From Rhodococcus sp. SBT000017 (lineage in GTDB: Bacteria > Actinomycetota > Actinomycetes > Mycobacteriales > Mycobacteriaceae): 64,000 bases of DNA. The DNA lies in contig NZ_REFU01000001.1 in NCBI RefSeq assembly GCF_003688915.1, forward strand, positions 930,001 through 994,000. The letters run 5' to 3'. Shown here piece after piece: positions 1 to 10,155 of this stretch (its first letter is position 1; every line of letters begins with the position of its first letter). The notes beneath the pieces were generated by a model, which searched no databases, was not told the DNA's origin, and was given only the letters and a program-made list of their open reading frames with translations. Both the position numbers and the translations under genes were made by a program.

Positions 1-1629
<1,629 letters not shown>

Positions 1630-1630
1630 C

Positions 1631-3508
1631 TCAGGCTCCCAGGGTGTCGAGAAGTTCGGTCAGCACTGCGACGGCGTCGACTTTCGCGGTCAGGAATCCA
1701 TCGGGACGCGAGGTGCCCTCGATGCCGGTGAAGATCTTCTCGGGGCCGGCGAGCAGAACCTGCGTGACGCCCGCTGCCCGGAGCGCGTCCACCGCAGTGG
1801 CGGCCTCGTCGGCGTATCGCTTGTCGGTGCCGCACACCACGACGGTGTGAGCTCCAGACGCCTCCACTGCCCCGGCAACGGCGTCCACGGTCAGGGGACC
1901 GGGGTTGACCGCCTCGATACCGCCCGACGCCAACAGGTTCGACGCGAATGTCGTTCGGACGTTGTGTTCGGCGACGCTGCCCAGCGGCACCAGGAGCACT
2001 GTGGGGCGCGAATCGTGCTCGGCCAGATAGGCATCCGACCTGTCTCGCAGCGACTCGAATGCCCGGCCGTATCGATACACCGTTGTCGACCCCTGCGGCG
2101 CGGTTCGTTCGGGACTCAGCGGAGCCTCGGCCAGGTTGGGAAATTCGTTGACGCCCGTCAGCGGGGTCACTCGGTGAGCGATGTCGGAATCGCGTTCGGC
2201 GCGAGTCTTCTCGATCGCGGCCACGAGCGAACCGTCGTCGACGGCGGCGCGGAATCCTCCCGACGCTTCGATGGTCTGGAAGAACTCCCAGGCCTTCGCG
2301 GCGACCGCTGCTGTCAGTTCTTCGATGTACCAGGACCCGGCACCCGGATCCAGGACCCGTCCGAGATGCGCTTCTTCGAGCAGCAGCAGCTGGGTGTTTC
2401 GGGCGATGCGGGCCGCGAACGTCTTCGACACCCCGGCTGCGCCGCCGCCGAGTGCCGCATCGAACGGGAGCACGGTCACCGAATCGGCACCGCCCACTCC
2501 CGCTCCGAACGACGCCAGCGTGGTCCGCAGCATGTTCACCCACGGATCCCGCTGCGACATCATTGCTTCCGAGGTCACCGCATGCTGAGGAGCGTCACCG
2601 GCGTCGGGAGCTCCGCACACCTGCGCGATCCGCGCCCACAGCGTGCGAGCGGCCCGGAACTTGGCGATGGTCTGGAACTGGTCGTCGGTGGCGGAGAACC
2701 GGAACTCGATTTGTCGCAGGGCATCCGAGATGCCGATACCGGCATCGGTCATGGACCGGAGATACTCGAGTCCTGCGGCGATCGCCGCGCCGAGCTCCTG
2801 TGCGTCGCCGCCACCGAGATTGTGGAACACGGTGCCGTCCACCGTGATCGCACGAACCGTCTCGGCGCGACCGATCGACTCACGAACCAACTCGAGCGCC
2901 TCGGTCATCTCGATCGACTCGGCTCCGCCCAACCCCGCTGTGAGAGTGGACACGCCGAGCCGGACGTCGACTGCGGCGCGCTCGTCGATATCGGCCGAAT
3001 CGAGTACCCCGAACACCGCGGCTGCCGCTGCGGACGCGTCCCCGCGCGCATCGAGCGTCAGCGGTGCGAGCTCGAGAAACACCCCACGCAGAACCTCCGG
3101 CAGAGCAGTGGGGTCGACGCCACCGTCGCCGACCGTCAACCACAGGGCGCTGGTGCCGTTGGAGAGCGAATCGAGTATCTGGGTATTGAGTATCGACGCG
3201 TCGTCGGCGCCGCGTACCGAGCCGTGGCGGGTGCACACCTTCCATCCCGCGTTGACGTCGCGGTGGGGGTCGCGGCCCCGCAGGTAGGGAAACTGCCCGG
3301 GCAGCGGAGCTTCCGGTCGCTCGTCGAACGCGGTGTACAGCGGGGACACGGTGATCCCGTCGTACGTCGTGGAATCGAGCAGATGTTCGGCATCGGCGGG
3401 CAGATCGGCCACCTCGACCCGACGAGATTTGGCCAGGACACCGGCCACTGCCTTCTGCCAGGCCGCATGAGCGCTGCGTGCGGCATCTTCGTGCGACGCG
3501 ATGGACAC
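1631..3508 (-). CDS. mutA: Methylmalonyl-CoA mutase small subunit
   Basis: This 625-residue non-catalytic partner of MutB forms the mutase heterodimer. It shares the barrel plus B12-like domain architecture but lacks the conserved cobalt-ligating histidine motif, as is normal for this chain. Recognisable blocks are [13 protein letters not shown] near residue 400 and the Rossmann-like C-terminus [13 protein letters not shown]. The start is a GTG at 3508, preceded by GAGGGAG about 9 bases upstream. The gene heads the mutAB operon and is divergent from the VTT-domain gene. The 170-base gap between them carries two inverted repeats that could control it. Identification by family resemblance and by adjacency to mutB is firm. 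Confidence 0.94.
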   Translation of the reverse strand: MSIASHEDAARSAHAAWQKAVAGVLAKSRRVEVADLPADAEHLLDSTTYDGITVSPLYTAFDERPEAPLPGQFPYLRGRDPHRDVNAGWKVCTRHGSVRGADDASILNTQILDSLSNGTSALWLTVGDGGVDPTALPEVLRGVFLELAPLTLDARGDASAAAAAVFGVLDSADIDERAAVDVRLGVSTLTAGLGGAESIEMTEALELVRESIGRAETVRAITVDGTVFHNLGGGDAQELGAAIAAGLEYLRSMTDAGIGISDALRQIEFRFSATDDQFQTIAKFRAARTLWARIAQVCGAPDAGDAPQHAVTSEAMMSQRDPWVNMLRTTLASFGAGVGGADSVTVLPFDAALGGGAAGVSKTFAARIARNTQLLLLEEAHLGRVLDPGAGSWYIEELTAAVAAKAWEFFQTIEASGGFRAAVDDGSLVAAIEKTRAERDSDIAHRVTPLTGVNEFPNLAEAPLSPERTAPQGSTTVYRYGRAFESLRDRSDAYLAEHDSRPTVLLVPLGSVAEHNVRTTFASNLLASGGIEAVNPGPLTVDAVAGAVEASGAHTVVVCGTDKRYADEAATAVDALRAAGVTQVLLAGPEKIFTGIEGTSRPDGFLTAKVDAVAVLTELLDTLGA

Positions 3509-3571
3509 GTGTGCTTGCTCCCTCGGTTCGGCGGGTAGTCCTGCGCCCGACTTGAAGTGATGCTAACCCCA

Positions 3572-3605
3572 CTGCATTGCAGGTTATCGTGAGGATCACC
3601 TCACG
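3572..3605. promoter_or_regulatory. Two inverted repeats in the mutA/VTT divergent region
   Basis: CTGCATTGCAG at 3572-3582 is a near-perfect palindrome. Immediately after it, CGTGAGG (3588-3594) and CCTCACG (3599-3605) form a perfect 7-base inverted repeat around ATCA. They lie about 65-100 bases upstream of the mutA start and 75-105 upstream of the VTT start, a usual place for operators or for an mRNA hairpin. I cannot assign a regulator. Confidence 0.45.
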
Positions 3606-3678
3606 TTCGGTCGTGCAGCTCTGCTCTCGAACTCGGGAAGCAGCGAGGTGTCGTCTCGCGCCGGTACGCTGGCCTCTC

Positions 3679-4395
3679 GTGACCCGGCACCTGCGTGACG
3701 TTCGACTGATCGCGCTGCTGGCGGTGATTGCCGTCTTCGCTCTGGTAGCGGTGTTCGCACCCCATCCGACTGTCGAACAGATTCGTGAGTGGGGCACCTC
3801 CGTCGGCCCGGCATTCCCGCTCGTGTTCTTCGGCGTGCACGCGATCGTGACCGTAGCGCCCGTCCCGAGGACCTTGTTCACGCTCAGTGCAGGAGTGCTG
3901 TTCGGGCCCCTGACCGGTCTGGCGGTCACCATCGGCGCGTCGACGGTCAGCGCGATTCTGGCGCTGCTGTTGGTCCGTGCGATCGGTCGCGAAGCCGTGG
4001 CGGCGCGGATGTCGCACTCGGCTCTCGATTCGGTGGACGAGAGTCTGCGCCGACGAGGCTGGCTGGCCGTCGGCTCTCTGCGTCTGATTGCGCCGGTGCC
4101 GTTCTCGTTGGTGAACTACGCGTGTGGGGTGTCGGCGGTTCGGCCCGTCCCGTTCGCGCTGGCGACGGCCGTCGGGATGCTGCCTGGCACTCTCGGAATC
4201 GTCGTGATCGGCGGAGCGATCGGAGGCGAGACACATCCGGCGCTGCTGGTGTTGTCTGCGGTCTGTATTGCGATCGGTCTGAGTGGGCTGGTCGTGGATT
4301 GGCGTCTCTCGCGCGGTTCGCGATCCGAGCCTGCCCCCGCGGGCGGCCGACAGGTCGGGAACCTTGATTCTGACGAATCAAGCCTTGAAGCTTGA
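3679..4395 (+). CDS. VTT-domain (TVP38/TMEM64, DedA-like) integral membrane protein
   Basis: This 238-residue membrane protein has a first hydrophobic segment at residues 8-25, then the VTT core with PVPRTLFTLSAG, GVLFGPLTG and the R-x-IAPVPFSLVNYACG block, followed by two more hydrophobic stretches. Family members are linked to polyprenyl-phosphate or phospholipid scrambling, but no substrate can be read here. The GTG at 3679 is preferred to the upstream in-frame ATG at 3577 because the hydrophobic N-terminus begins right after it and a TACGCT hexamer sits at 3665-3670, only 8 bases upstream, suggesting a leaderless mRNA. The gene corresponds by position to the membrane gene beside mutAB in mycobacteria. 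Its last codons contain inverted repeats belonging to the next promoter. Confidence 0.82.
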   Translation: MTRHLRDVRLIALLAVIAVFALVAVFAPHPTVEQIREWGTSVGPAFPLVFFGVHAIVTVAPVPRTLFTLSAGVLFGPLTGLAVTIGASTVSAILALLLVRAIGREAVAARMSHSALDSVDESLRRRGWLAVGSLRLIAPVPFSLVNYACGVSAVRPVPFALATAVGMLPGTLGIVVIGGAIGGETHPALLVLSAVCIAIGLSGLVVDWRLSRGSRSEPAPAGGRQVGNLDSDESSLEA

Positions 4396-4420
4396 CTGAA
4401 CTACATCAACGATCTAGCCT
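4363..4420 (+). promoter_or_regulatory. Promoter and inverted repeats in front of the SatD-like gene
   Basis: CTTGATTC (4363-4370) and GAATCAAG (4375-4382) form a perfect 8-base inverted repeat. TCAAGC (4378-4383) and GCTTGA (4390-4395) form a second. The second overlaps a -35 TTGACT (4392-4397), followed after 17 bases by a -10 TAGCCT (4415-4420). The ATG lies 7 bases after the -10, so the transcript should be leaderless. The repeats lie inside the last codons of the VTT gene. An operator for an autoregulator is inferred. Confidence 0.6.
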
Positions 4421-4426
4421 TGTCCA

Positions 4427-5026
4427 ATGTTCGTGCTGACCGTGGACCAACGCCGCAGTAGACGCGATATCGATCGCGTGCCCGAACTGCTCGATCGATA
4501 TCGCGACCACGAACTGATCCGACCCTTCGAGCGCACCGCAGGAGACGAAGTGCAAGCCGTCTGCGAGGACGCCGCCACCGTCGTCTCGATCGCTCTCGAA
4601 CTGGTCTCCACCCCGCACTGGAGCGTCGGAATCGGCATCGGCTCCGTCGAACTCCCGCTACCCGAGACGACACGCGCCGGACGCGGACCGGCGTTCGAGG
4701 CAGCCCGAGACGCCGTGACCCGAGCCAAGAATGCCCCGGCAGCACTCGCCGTCAGCGGCCCCGATGTCGCTGCCGCCGAGGATGCGGAGACAGCATCGAC
4801 CCTGGTTGCGCTGCTTGTCATCAGACGATCGGACCAGGGCCGAGAAGCTGTCGAACTCATGGCCCGCGGGTTGTCGCAGACCGACGCGGCCGAACGGTTG
4901 AAGATCAGTAAACAAGCCATGTCGCAACGACTGTCGGTAGCCGGCTGGCACGTCGAGAACGCGGGCCGCACCCTGGCGACTCGATTGCTCGACACAGCGA
5001 ACACGACGGGAAGCAACCGACCATGA
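4427..5026 (+). CDS. SatD-like protein with C-terminal helix-turn-helix
   Basis: This 199-residue soluble protein starts with FVLTVDQRRSRRD, a pattern seen at the start of SatD-type proteins, followed by the segment FERTAGDEVQAVCEDA and a GIGIGSVELPLPE block. The C-terminal 60 residues hold a MARGLSQTDAAERLKISKQAMSQRL helix-turn-helix (near residues 145-170), typical of a DNA-binding recognition unit. SatD proteins are widespread and of unknown biochemical role; regulation is inferred from the helix-turn-helix. The stop overlaps the start of the next membrane gene by 4 bases, so the two are a unit. The mRNA is predicted leaderless from the promoter directly upstream. Family assignment is by pattern only. 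Confidence 0.6.
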   Translation: MFVLTVDQRRSRRDIDRVPELLDRYRDHELIRPFERTAGDEVQAVCEDAATVVSIALELVSTPHWSVGIGIGSVELPLPETTRAGRGPAFEAARDAVTRAKNAPAALAVSGPDVAAAEDAETASTLVALLVIRRSDQGREAVELMARGLSQTDAAERLKISKQAMSQRLSVAGWHVENAGRTLATRLLDTANTTGSNRP

Positions 5027-5538
5027 TCGTCGCCACCCTGGTGCTGCTCGCGCTGACCGCAGTTGCCGCTACCGTTCCCGCCGGCACCGGAATTCGCCGA
5101 TGGTTGCCCACCGTCGCGGCGTCGAGTCTGCTCGCGGCAGCGGCGGTCCTGGCCACGGTGGCCGGACCGGCCTACGGTCTCGGCCATGCCGTCGGAGTCG
5201 TCCTGAGCGTCGTCGCCGCAGCCCTGGGTGGAACGGCGATGGTACCCACCGTGTTTCGCATCGCACGACGACGACGACGACGCGACTCGACCGGAGACGA
5301 TCCGGTCGAGCCGCTTCGTGGTGGACTGACGATAGGCATCCTCGAACGCGTGGCCGTCGCGGTGTCGATTCTCGCCGGCTGGCCGGAAGGCATCGCCATC
5401 GTGCTGGCAGTCAAGGGACTCGCGCGCTATCCCGAACTGCGCGAATCCCATGCCTCCGAACAGTTCATCATCGGCACCTTCGCCAGCGTCCTGTGGGCCC
5501 TGGCCGCTGCCGGGGTCGGAACTGCCCTGATCAACTGA
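5023..5538 (+). CDS. Integral membrane protein with DUF3307-like C-terminal domain
   Basis: This 171-residue membrane protein has hydrophobic segments near residues 1-20, 25-48, 50-75, 110-135 and 148-170. A basic cytoplasmic loop RRRRRRD separates the halves. The C-terminal half, with GILERVAVAVSILAG, a lysine in AVKGLARYPELRE and EQFIIGTFASVLWAL, resembles the conserved tail of DUF3307 proteins, which are often encoded next to satD genes. The function is unknown. The ATG overlaps the satD stop (ATGA), which implies coupled translation and a functional pair. Domain naming is from recollection of the motif and is moderately sure. Confidence 0.6.
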   Translation: MIVATLVLLALTAVAATVPAGTGIRRWLPTVAASSLLAAAAVLATVAGPAYGLGHAVGVVLSVVAAALGGTAMVPTVFRIARRRRRRDSTGDDPVEPLRGGLTIGILERVAVAVSILAGWPEGIAIVLAVKGLARYPELRESHASEQFIIGTFASVLWALAAAGVGTALIN

Positions 5539-5550
5539 TCGGGGCCGAAC

Positions 5551-6735
5551 TCAACGCTGTTCCGGCTCCGCCTCCGGCGACGCCGCCAGGGCGCCGACGT
5601 CGAACCCCTTCGACAGCTCGGGTGCGGATGCCAGCGACGTGTCGACCGGCTTGCGCGCCACTGCTTCTGCAGCCTTGACCGCCTCGGCGACCGCCGGATC
5701 GGTCTTGGTCTCGAACCATTCAGCAACCTCGTCCGAGTCGTCCTCGGGCTTGGGCTCGTTGCCGGCCGACTCGTTGGGCTCGTACCGGAACACACCGTCC
5801 TCGCCGGGCGCACCGAGTGTCTTGGCGAACCCCTTGAGAGCGTCACCGAAATCGCTCGGAATCATCCACACCTTGTTCGCATCACCCTGAGCCATCTGCG
5901 GCAACGTCTGCATGTACTGGTACGCCAGCAACTCGGGTGTCGGCTTGCCTGCCTTGATGGCACCGAACACCTTCTCGATCGCCTTGGCCTGACCCTGAGC
6001 CTCGAGGTACTTCGCGGCGCGATCGCCCTGCGCACGCAGGATGCGCGACTGCCGCTCACCCTCGGCGGTGAGAATGGACGCCTGCTTGCCACCCTCGGCT
6101 GCAAGAATCCGGCTCTGCTTGTCGCCCTCGGCCGTCTTGATCGCCGATTCACGATGACCCTCGGCAGTGAGGATGGTCGCTCGCTTCTCGCGATCGGCCT
6201 TCATCTGCTTCTCCATCGACTCCTGAATCGAGGGCGGCGGGTCGATGCTCTTGAGCTCGACTCGGGCCACTCGCAGGCCCCAGCGACCGGTTGCCTCGTC
6301 CAGCACGACGCGGAGTTGACCGTTGATCGAATCACGCGAGGTGAGAGTCTCTTCCAACGTCATTCCGCCGACGACGTTGCGCAGAGTGGTGGTGGTCAAC
6401 TGCTCGACACCGACGATGTAGTTGTTGATCTCGTACACGGCCGACTGCGGGTTGGTCACCTGGAAGTAGACGACGGTGTCGATGGACACGGTCAGGTTGT
6501 CCTTGGTGATCACCGGCTGCGGCGGAAACGACACGACTCGCTCACGCAGGTCGACCTTGGCGCGAATACGGTCGACGAACGGCACGAGAAACGTGAGCTG
6601 ACCGGACACGGTGCGCGTGTAGCGGCCGAGCCGCTCGATCACGGCGGCCTCGGCCTGCGGGACGATCGAGATGGACTTGGCCATCAACACCGCGACGAAC
6701 GCGACGATGACAGCCAGTGCGATGAGTGCTTCCAC
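5551..6735 (-). CDS. SPFH/band-7 domain protein (stomatin/QmcA-like)
   Basis: This 394-residue protein has an N-terminal membrane helix (residues 3-18), an SPFH domain with IVPQAEAAVIERLGRYTRT and LRERVVSFPPQPVITKDN, and then a long coiled coil of repeated AEGxxxSxILxAEG segments (about residues 190-250). Bacterial relatives form membrane microdomain scaffolds and often bind proteases. The acidic C-terminus (EPKPEDDSDEVAEWFE) is lineage-specific. The start lies 3 bases after the stop of the NfeD gene; SPFH-NfeD pairing is a classic functional partnership. The ORF ends 12 bases from the convergent DUF3307-like gene, with little room for a terminator. Confidence 0.88.
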   Translation of the reverse strand: MEALIALAVIVAFVAVLMAKSISIVPQAEAAVIERLGRYTRTVSGQLTFLVPFVDRIRAKVDLRERVVSFPPQPVITKDNLTVSIDTVVYFQVTNPQSAVYEINNYIVGVEQLTTTTLRNVVGGMTLEETLTSRDSINGQLRVVLDEATGRWGLRVARVELKSIDPPPSIQESMEKQMKADREKRATILTAEGHRESAIKTAEGDKQSRILAAEGGKQASILTAEGERQSRILRAQGDRAAKYLEAQGQAKAIEKVFGAIKAGKPTPELLAYQYMQTLPQMAQGDANKVWMIPSDFGDALKGFAKTLGAPGEDGVFRYEPNESAGNEPKPEDDSDEVAEWFETKTDPAVAEAVKAAEAVARKPVDTSLASAPELSKGFDVGALAASPEAEPEQR

Positions 6736-6738
6736 TGG

Positions 6739-7179
6739 CTACGGTCCCTTCCATACGACGGCGGTAGCGCCGTCTATTTCCATCACGGTCACGGTGGTAC
6801 CCGGGGCATAGACCTCGGTCTCGTCGAGTGGACGAGCGGTCCACACCTCCCCACCGAGCTTGATCTGGCCTTCGTGGGCAGTGACCTGTTCGAGAACCAC
6901 CGCACTCTTGCCGGTGAGCGCGGCCATTCCCATCGGGGTGTCGGGCGGAGTCGCGAAGCGCCGCAAAAGAATGGGCCGCAACCCGAGCACCAATGCCAAC
7001 GACAGGACACCGAAGACGATCGCATCGGCCCACACCGGGAAATCGGTCAGAGCCGAGACGCCTGCGGTGCCGAGCGCGCCGCCGGCGATCATCAGAAGAA
7101 AGAAGTCGCCCGTCAGTGCCTCGGCACCGGCGAGCACCACTGCCGCTATGAGCCAAATGATCGCTGCCACAGCCTCCAT
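6739..7179 (-). CDS. NfeD-family membrane protein
   Basis: This 146-residue short NfeD protein has hydrophobic segments near residues 5-20, 25-45 and 47-65, followed by a C-terminal OB-fold of about 60 residues containing ALTGKSAVVLEQVTAHEGQIKLGGEVWTARP and the closing VTVMEIDGATAVV. NfeD proteins act with SPFH proteins in membrane quality control or microdomain organisation. The gene is immediately upstream of the SPFH gene on the same strand and is almost certainly co-transcribed with it. The ATG start gives a normal family length. No protease domain is present, so it is the short form. Confidence 0.88.
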   Translation of the reverse strand: MEAVAAIIWLIAAVVLAGAEALTGDFFLLMIAGGALGTAGVSALTDFPVWADAIVFGVLSLALVLGLRPILLRRFATPPDTPMGMAALTGKSAVVLEQVTAHEGQIKLGGEVWTARPLDETEVYAPGTTVTVMEIDGATAVVWKGP

Positions 7180-7224
7180 CCAAGCACGAATCGGACAATT
7201 GCCGGTGCGTTGCTGGACACAGCC

Positions 7225-8043
7225 CTACTCGGTGACGAAGTCGACCAATTGTTCGACGGCCCCGATCAGTGGTGCTTCGAGATCACGGAAGCTCGAGACC
7301 GACGAATACACCCGACGCCACCCCTCCCGCGGACTACCCCACCCCAGCTCTCGGCAGATTCCGGTTTTCCAATCCTCACCCCGCGGGATCTTCGGCCAGG
7401 CATCGATACCGACAGCAGCGGGCTTGACCGCCTCCCAGACGTCGATGAACGGATGACCGGTGACCAGAACGTGCTCGCCCAGCGACCTCGTCAACTTCGA
7501 CTCCTTGGACCCGGTCACCAAATGGTCCACCAGCACTCCGACTCGTCGGCCGGGGCCGGGACCGAAATCTGCCAACCGCTCCCCCAGATTGTCCAGACCC
7601 TCCAGATGCTCGACGACCACGCCCTCCACCCGAAGATCGTGCCCCCACACACTTTCCACCAGGGCCGCGTCGTGCACGCCCTCGACCCAGATGCGGCTGG
7701 CACGGGCGGTGCGCGCGCGTAGGCCCTCGACTTTGGTCGAACCGGACGCGGAACGCGTCGGTGCCGCCGCTGCCGCCGCAGGCTTGGGCCGAACCAGGGT
7801 GACCCGACGTCCGTCGATCAGGAATGCTGCCTCGCGCAGGGCGAACAGCCGCGTCGTGCGGGCACCGTCCTCGAGCCGGACGAAATCTCCGTCGTAGGTG
7901 CGCTCGAAGCCGACCACGGCACCGCAGTACCCGGTTCCGGCATCTTCGACGACCAATCCGCGCTCGGCCGACACCTCCGGTGCCGGAACCTTGCGCATGC
8001 GACTGTGCCCTTTGAGAATGTCTCCGCCGTACATGTCGTTCAC
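7225..8043 (-). CDS. DUF3097 family protein
   Basis: This actinobacterial conserved protein of about 272 residues has no known function. The family signature includes an N-terminal YGGDILKGHSRMRKVP, then AERGLVVEDAGTGYCGAVVGFE, and a C-terminal GHPFIDVWEAVKPAAVGIDAWPKIPRGEDWKTGICRELGW-type block that I read as the family's most conserved region. I place the start at the GTG at 8043 (VNDMYGGD), because family members begin just before the YG-D motif. An ATG at 8034 is also possible, and a longer reading from 8196 would run into the divergent neighbour. It could be co-transcribed with nfeD, 45 bases downstream. Confidence 0.8.
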   Translation of the reverse strand: MNDMYGGDILKGHSRMRKVPAPEVSAERGLVVEDAGTGYCGAVVGFERTYDGDFVRLEDGARTTRLFALREAAFLIDGRRVTLVRPKPAAAAAAPTRSASGSTKVEGLRARTARASRIWVEGVHDAALVESVWGHDLRVEGVVVEHLEGLDNLGERLADFGPGPGRRVGVLVDHLVTGSKESKLTRSLGEHVLVTGHPFIDVWEAVKPAAVGIDAWPKIPRGEDWKTGICRELGWGSPREGWRRVYSSVSSFRDLEAPLIGAVEQLVDFVTE

Positions 8044-8110
8044 GGCGACCAACGCTAGCGACACCGGCGTCCCGAGCACGGTTCGCCACGCCGACCTATG
8101 CTCGTGAGTC

Positions 8111-8938
8111 GTGTGTTCTTCGAGTGCAAGTCTCGCCCTGTGGGCCGGTTCCTGGCTGGCCGGTGCCAGCTCGCCCGACGACGTCATCGACGCCATGTCC
8201 GAGTGGGCACCGATGCATCTCGTGGGTGCGGGCGATGCGGACGCGGCCGAGAACTTCGGGCTGGAGTACCCCGGCTACGCCGATGGAATCGCGGGCTTGC
8301 TGCACGCGATCAGAGCGGCTGCAACGGCGTCGACGCCCGCTGCCGGAGACGATCGGGTCAAGCTGGTTCTGCCTGTTCCCGGCGCGGTGAGCGGCCTCCC
8401 CGCGAACACGGACTTCTCCCGAGCTGCCCTCGGCACCGGTCAGGCGGTGGTGATCGGGACCTCGGGTAACGCCGGGATCGGGTTGGTGCCCGTCGTGGAG
8501 GGCCCGGATGTGTTGCGCTGGACCGTGTATTCGATCGTCGTCCCCGAGCACGCACAGCGGGACCAGGGGTTGGGTGAGGCCGAGTACGAGATGCGTGAGG
8601 CCGTGCGCGGCGCGGCGGACGCTCTCGCGCAGATGCAGTCGCTACCCACCCGAACCCTCGACGCCGATCCGCGTACCCGTATTGCCACCTTGATCGCCGA
8701 CGCGGCACGGCATCGCTACCCCGCAGAAATGTCCGACAGGGCGTTCCGCGTCCTCGAATCGGCGGATCGGGTCGCCGCCATTCTGACGGTCGCGGCGGGA
8801 TCGGCTCCGTCGGAAGCACCGACCGCGTCGGCAGCCGCAGCACGTGAAGAACTCGTTCGACCGCTGTGGGCTGCAGTGCGTACCGCGCGCACCATCGCTG
8901 TGGCGACGAGCATCGAAGCGGCGATGCACTCCGCCTGA
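8111..8938 (+). CDS. Conserved hypothetical protein, Rv1486c-like by position
   Basis: This 275-residue soluble protein has no motif I recognise. It is rich in Ala and acidic residues, with two central beta-rich stretches (KLVLPVPGAVSGLP, AVVIGTSGNAGIGLVPV) and a helical C-terminus. The gene lies between DUF3097 and ferrochelatase, where mycobacteria carry a conserved unknown gene (Rv1486c). The start is taken as the GTG at 8111. A TATGCT hexamer at 8097-8102 ends 8 bases upstream, consistent with a leaderless or nearly leaderless mRNA; a GTG at 8105 lies in the same frame. The stop codon lies within a terminator-like hairpin shared with hemH. Confidence 0.7.
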   Translation: MCSSSASLALWAGSWLAGASSPDDVIDAMSEWAPMHLVGAGDADAAENFGLEYPGYADGIAGLLHAIRAAATASTPAAGDDRVKLVLPVPGAVSGLPANTDFSRAALGTGQAVVIGTSGNAGIGLVPVVEGPDVLRWTVYSIVVPEHAQRDQGLGEAEYEMREAVRGAADALAQMQSLPTRTLDADPRTRIATLIADAARHRYPAEMSDRAFRVLESADRVAAILTVAAGSAPSEAPTASAAAAREELVRPLWAAVRTARTIAVATSIEAAMHSA

Positions 8939-8965
8939 CACCCCATCGGGAAGCGGGTGTCAGGC
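8933..8965. terminator. Bidirectional terminator-like hairpin
   Basis: GCCTGACACCC (8933-8943) pairs perfectly with GGGTGTCAGGC (8955-8965), giving an 11-base stem with an 11-base loop. It contains the stop of the plus-strand gene and ends 8 bases from the hemH stop, so it can serve both convergent genes. There is no U-tract, as is common in high-GC actinobacteria. Confidence 0.6.
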
Positions 8966-8973
8966 AGAGACGT

Positions 8974-10052
8974 TCACGACGAGGCGGCGGCGGGCCTGGA
9001 GGGGCGGGTGGGCTGCTCACAGCAGCCGACGGCGCAGCGAATGCCGTCCAGTGTCGAACCGTAGCCGGGCACGCTGCCGAGTCCGCGGCATCGGCCACCG
9101 ACTCGGTATTCGTCCACGAGTTCGCGAATCATCTGTGGGAAACGCGCGTCGGATCCGGGGGTGCCTGCGCGAGCGAAGGCCATTCCGAGTTCGCGGGCCT
9201 TCTCCTCCGCTTCGGTGTCGAGATCCCACACGACCTCGAGATGGTCGGACACGAATCCGATCGGACACACGATCACGGCGTCGACGGACTTCTCCGACAG
9301 CGCTTCGAGGTGATCACAGATGTCGGGGTCGAGCCACGGCACCTGCGGGGGCCGGAGCGGGACTGCCACACCAGGTCGTAGTCGTCGACACCCGACGCGG
9401 CCGCGACGAGCCTCGAGGCCTCGGTCACCTGACGGCTGTAGAGGTGGCCGCCGTCCTCGGGCGGGCCTGCGTTGGCGTCGGCGGCCGAGGGGATCGAGTG
9501 TGCGGTGAACACCAGACGTGCACCGTCGCGGTGCTGCTCGGGCAGTGATGCTCGCGCCGATGCGACCGCGTCGCTGAACGCGTCGACCATCAGCGGGTGG
9601 TCGTAGTACTGCCGAATCTTGAGCAGATGCGGCGCATCGTCACCGACGGCGGCGCGGGCCCGGGCGATGTCCTCGTGGTACTGCCTGCATCCGGAGTAGC
9701 CGCCCCAGGCGGAGGTCGGAAAGACGAGCGCGTTCCTGATTCCGTCCGACTTCATGGTCGCGACGGTGTCCTCGATCATCGGATGCCAGTTGCGGTTTCC
9801 GAAATAGATCGGCAGATCCACTCCGGCGGAATCGAATTCGCCGCGGAGTGCATCGATGATGTCTCTGTTGAGTCGGTTGATCGGCGAGACGCCCCCGAAG
9901 TGCATGTAGTGCTCGACGACGGCGTCGAGCCGCTCGGGCGGCACTCCACGTCCGCGAGTGACGTTCTCCAGAAAAGGGCGTACGTCGGCGGGCTGTTCCG
10001 GCCCGCCGAACGAGAGCACCAACAATGCGTCGAAGTCTCCAGGGGTGGTCAT
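8974..10052 (-). CDS. hemH: Ferrochelatase, reading frame interrupted by a one-base deletion as read
   Basis: HemH inserts iron into a porphyrin at the end of haem synthesis. The N-terminal part [19 protein letters not shown] through [11 protein letters not shown] and TAHSIPS is in one frame up to [10 protein letters not shown]. The continuation [14 protein letters not shown] ... [21 protein letters not shown] is in the next frame. The switch falls in a run of five G (9347-9351); one extra G would restore GGC-CCC-CCG and a protein of about 359 residues. The cysteine in SGCRQY and the C-terminal CAVGCC match the [2Fe-2S] ligands of actinobacterial ferrochelatases. The start is the ATG at 10052. 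The gene follows inhA as in mycobacteria. A sequencing error is more likely than true loss. Confidence 0.9.
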
Positions 10053-10116
10053 GATTCCATTGTGCCCCCGTCGCAGACCGGCCCCGGCGGGGGTCCGATC
10101 GGCGAACGAAACCTCT

Positions 10117-10150
10117 CGGTGGGCGAAACCACGTGCGGTTTCGCCCACCG
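10117..10150 (-). terminator. Hairpin between inhA and hemH
   Basis: CGGTGGGCGAAACC (10117-10130) and GGTTTCGCCCACCG (10137-10150) form a perfect 14-base stem with a 6-base loop, starting 5 bases after the inhA stop. On the minus strand it is followed by AGAGGTTTCGTTCG. It could terminate or attenuate fabG1-inhA transcription before hemH, or protect the inhA 3' end. Confidence 0.55.
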
Positions 10151-10155
10151 CGGCA

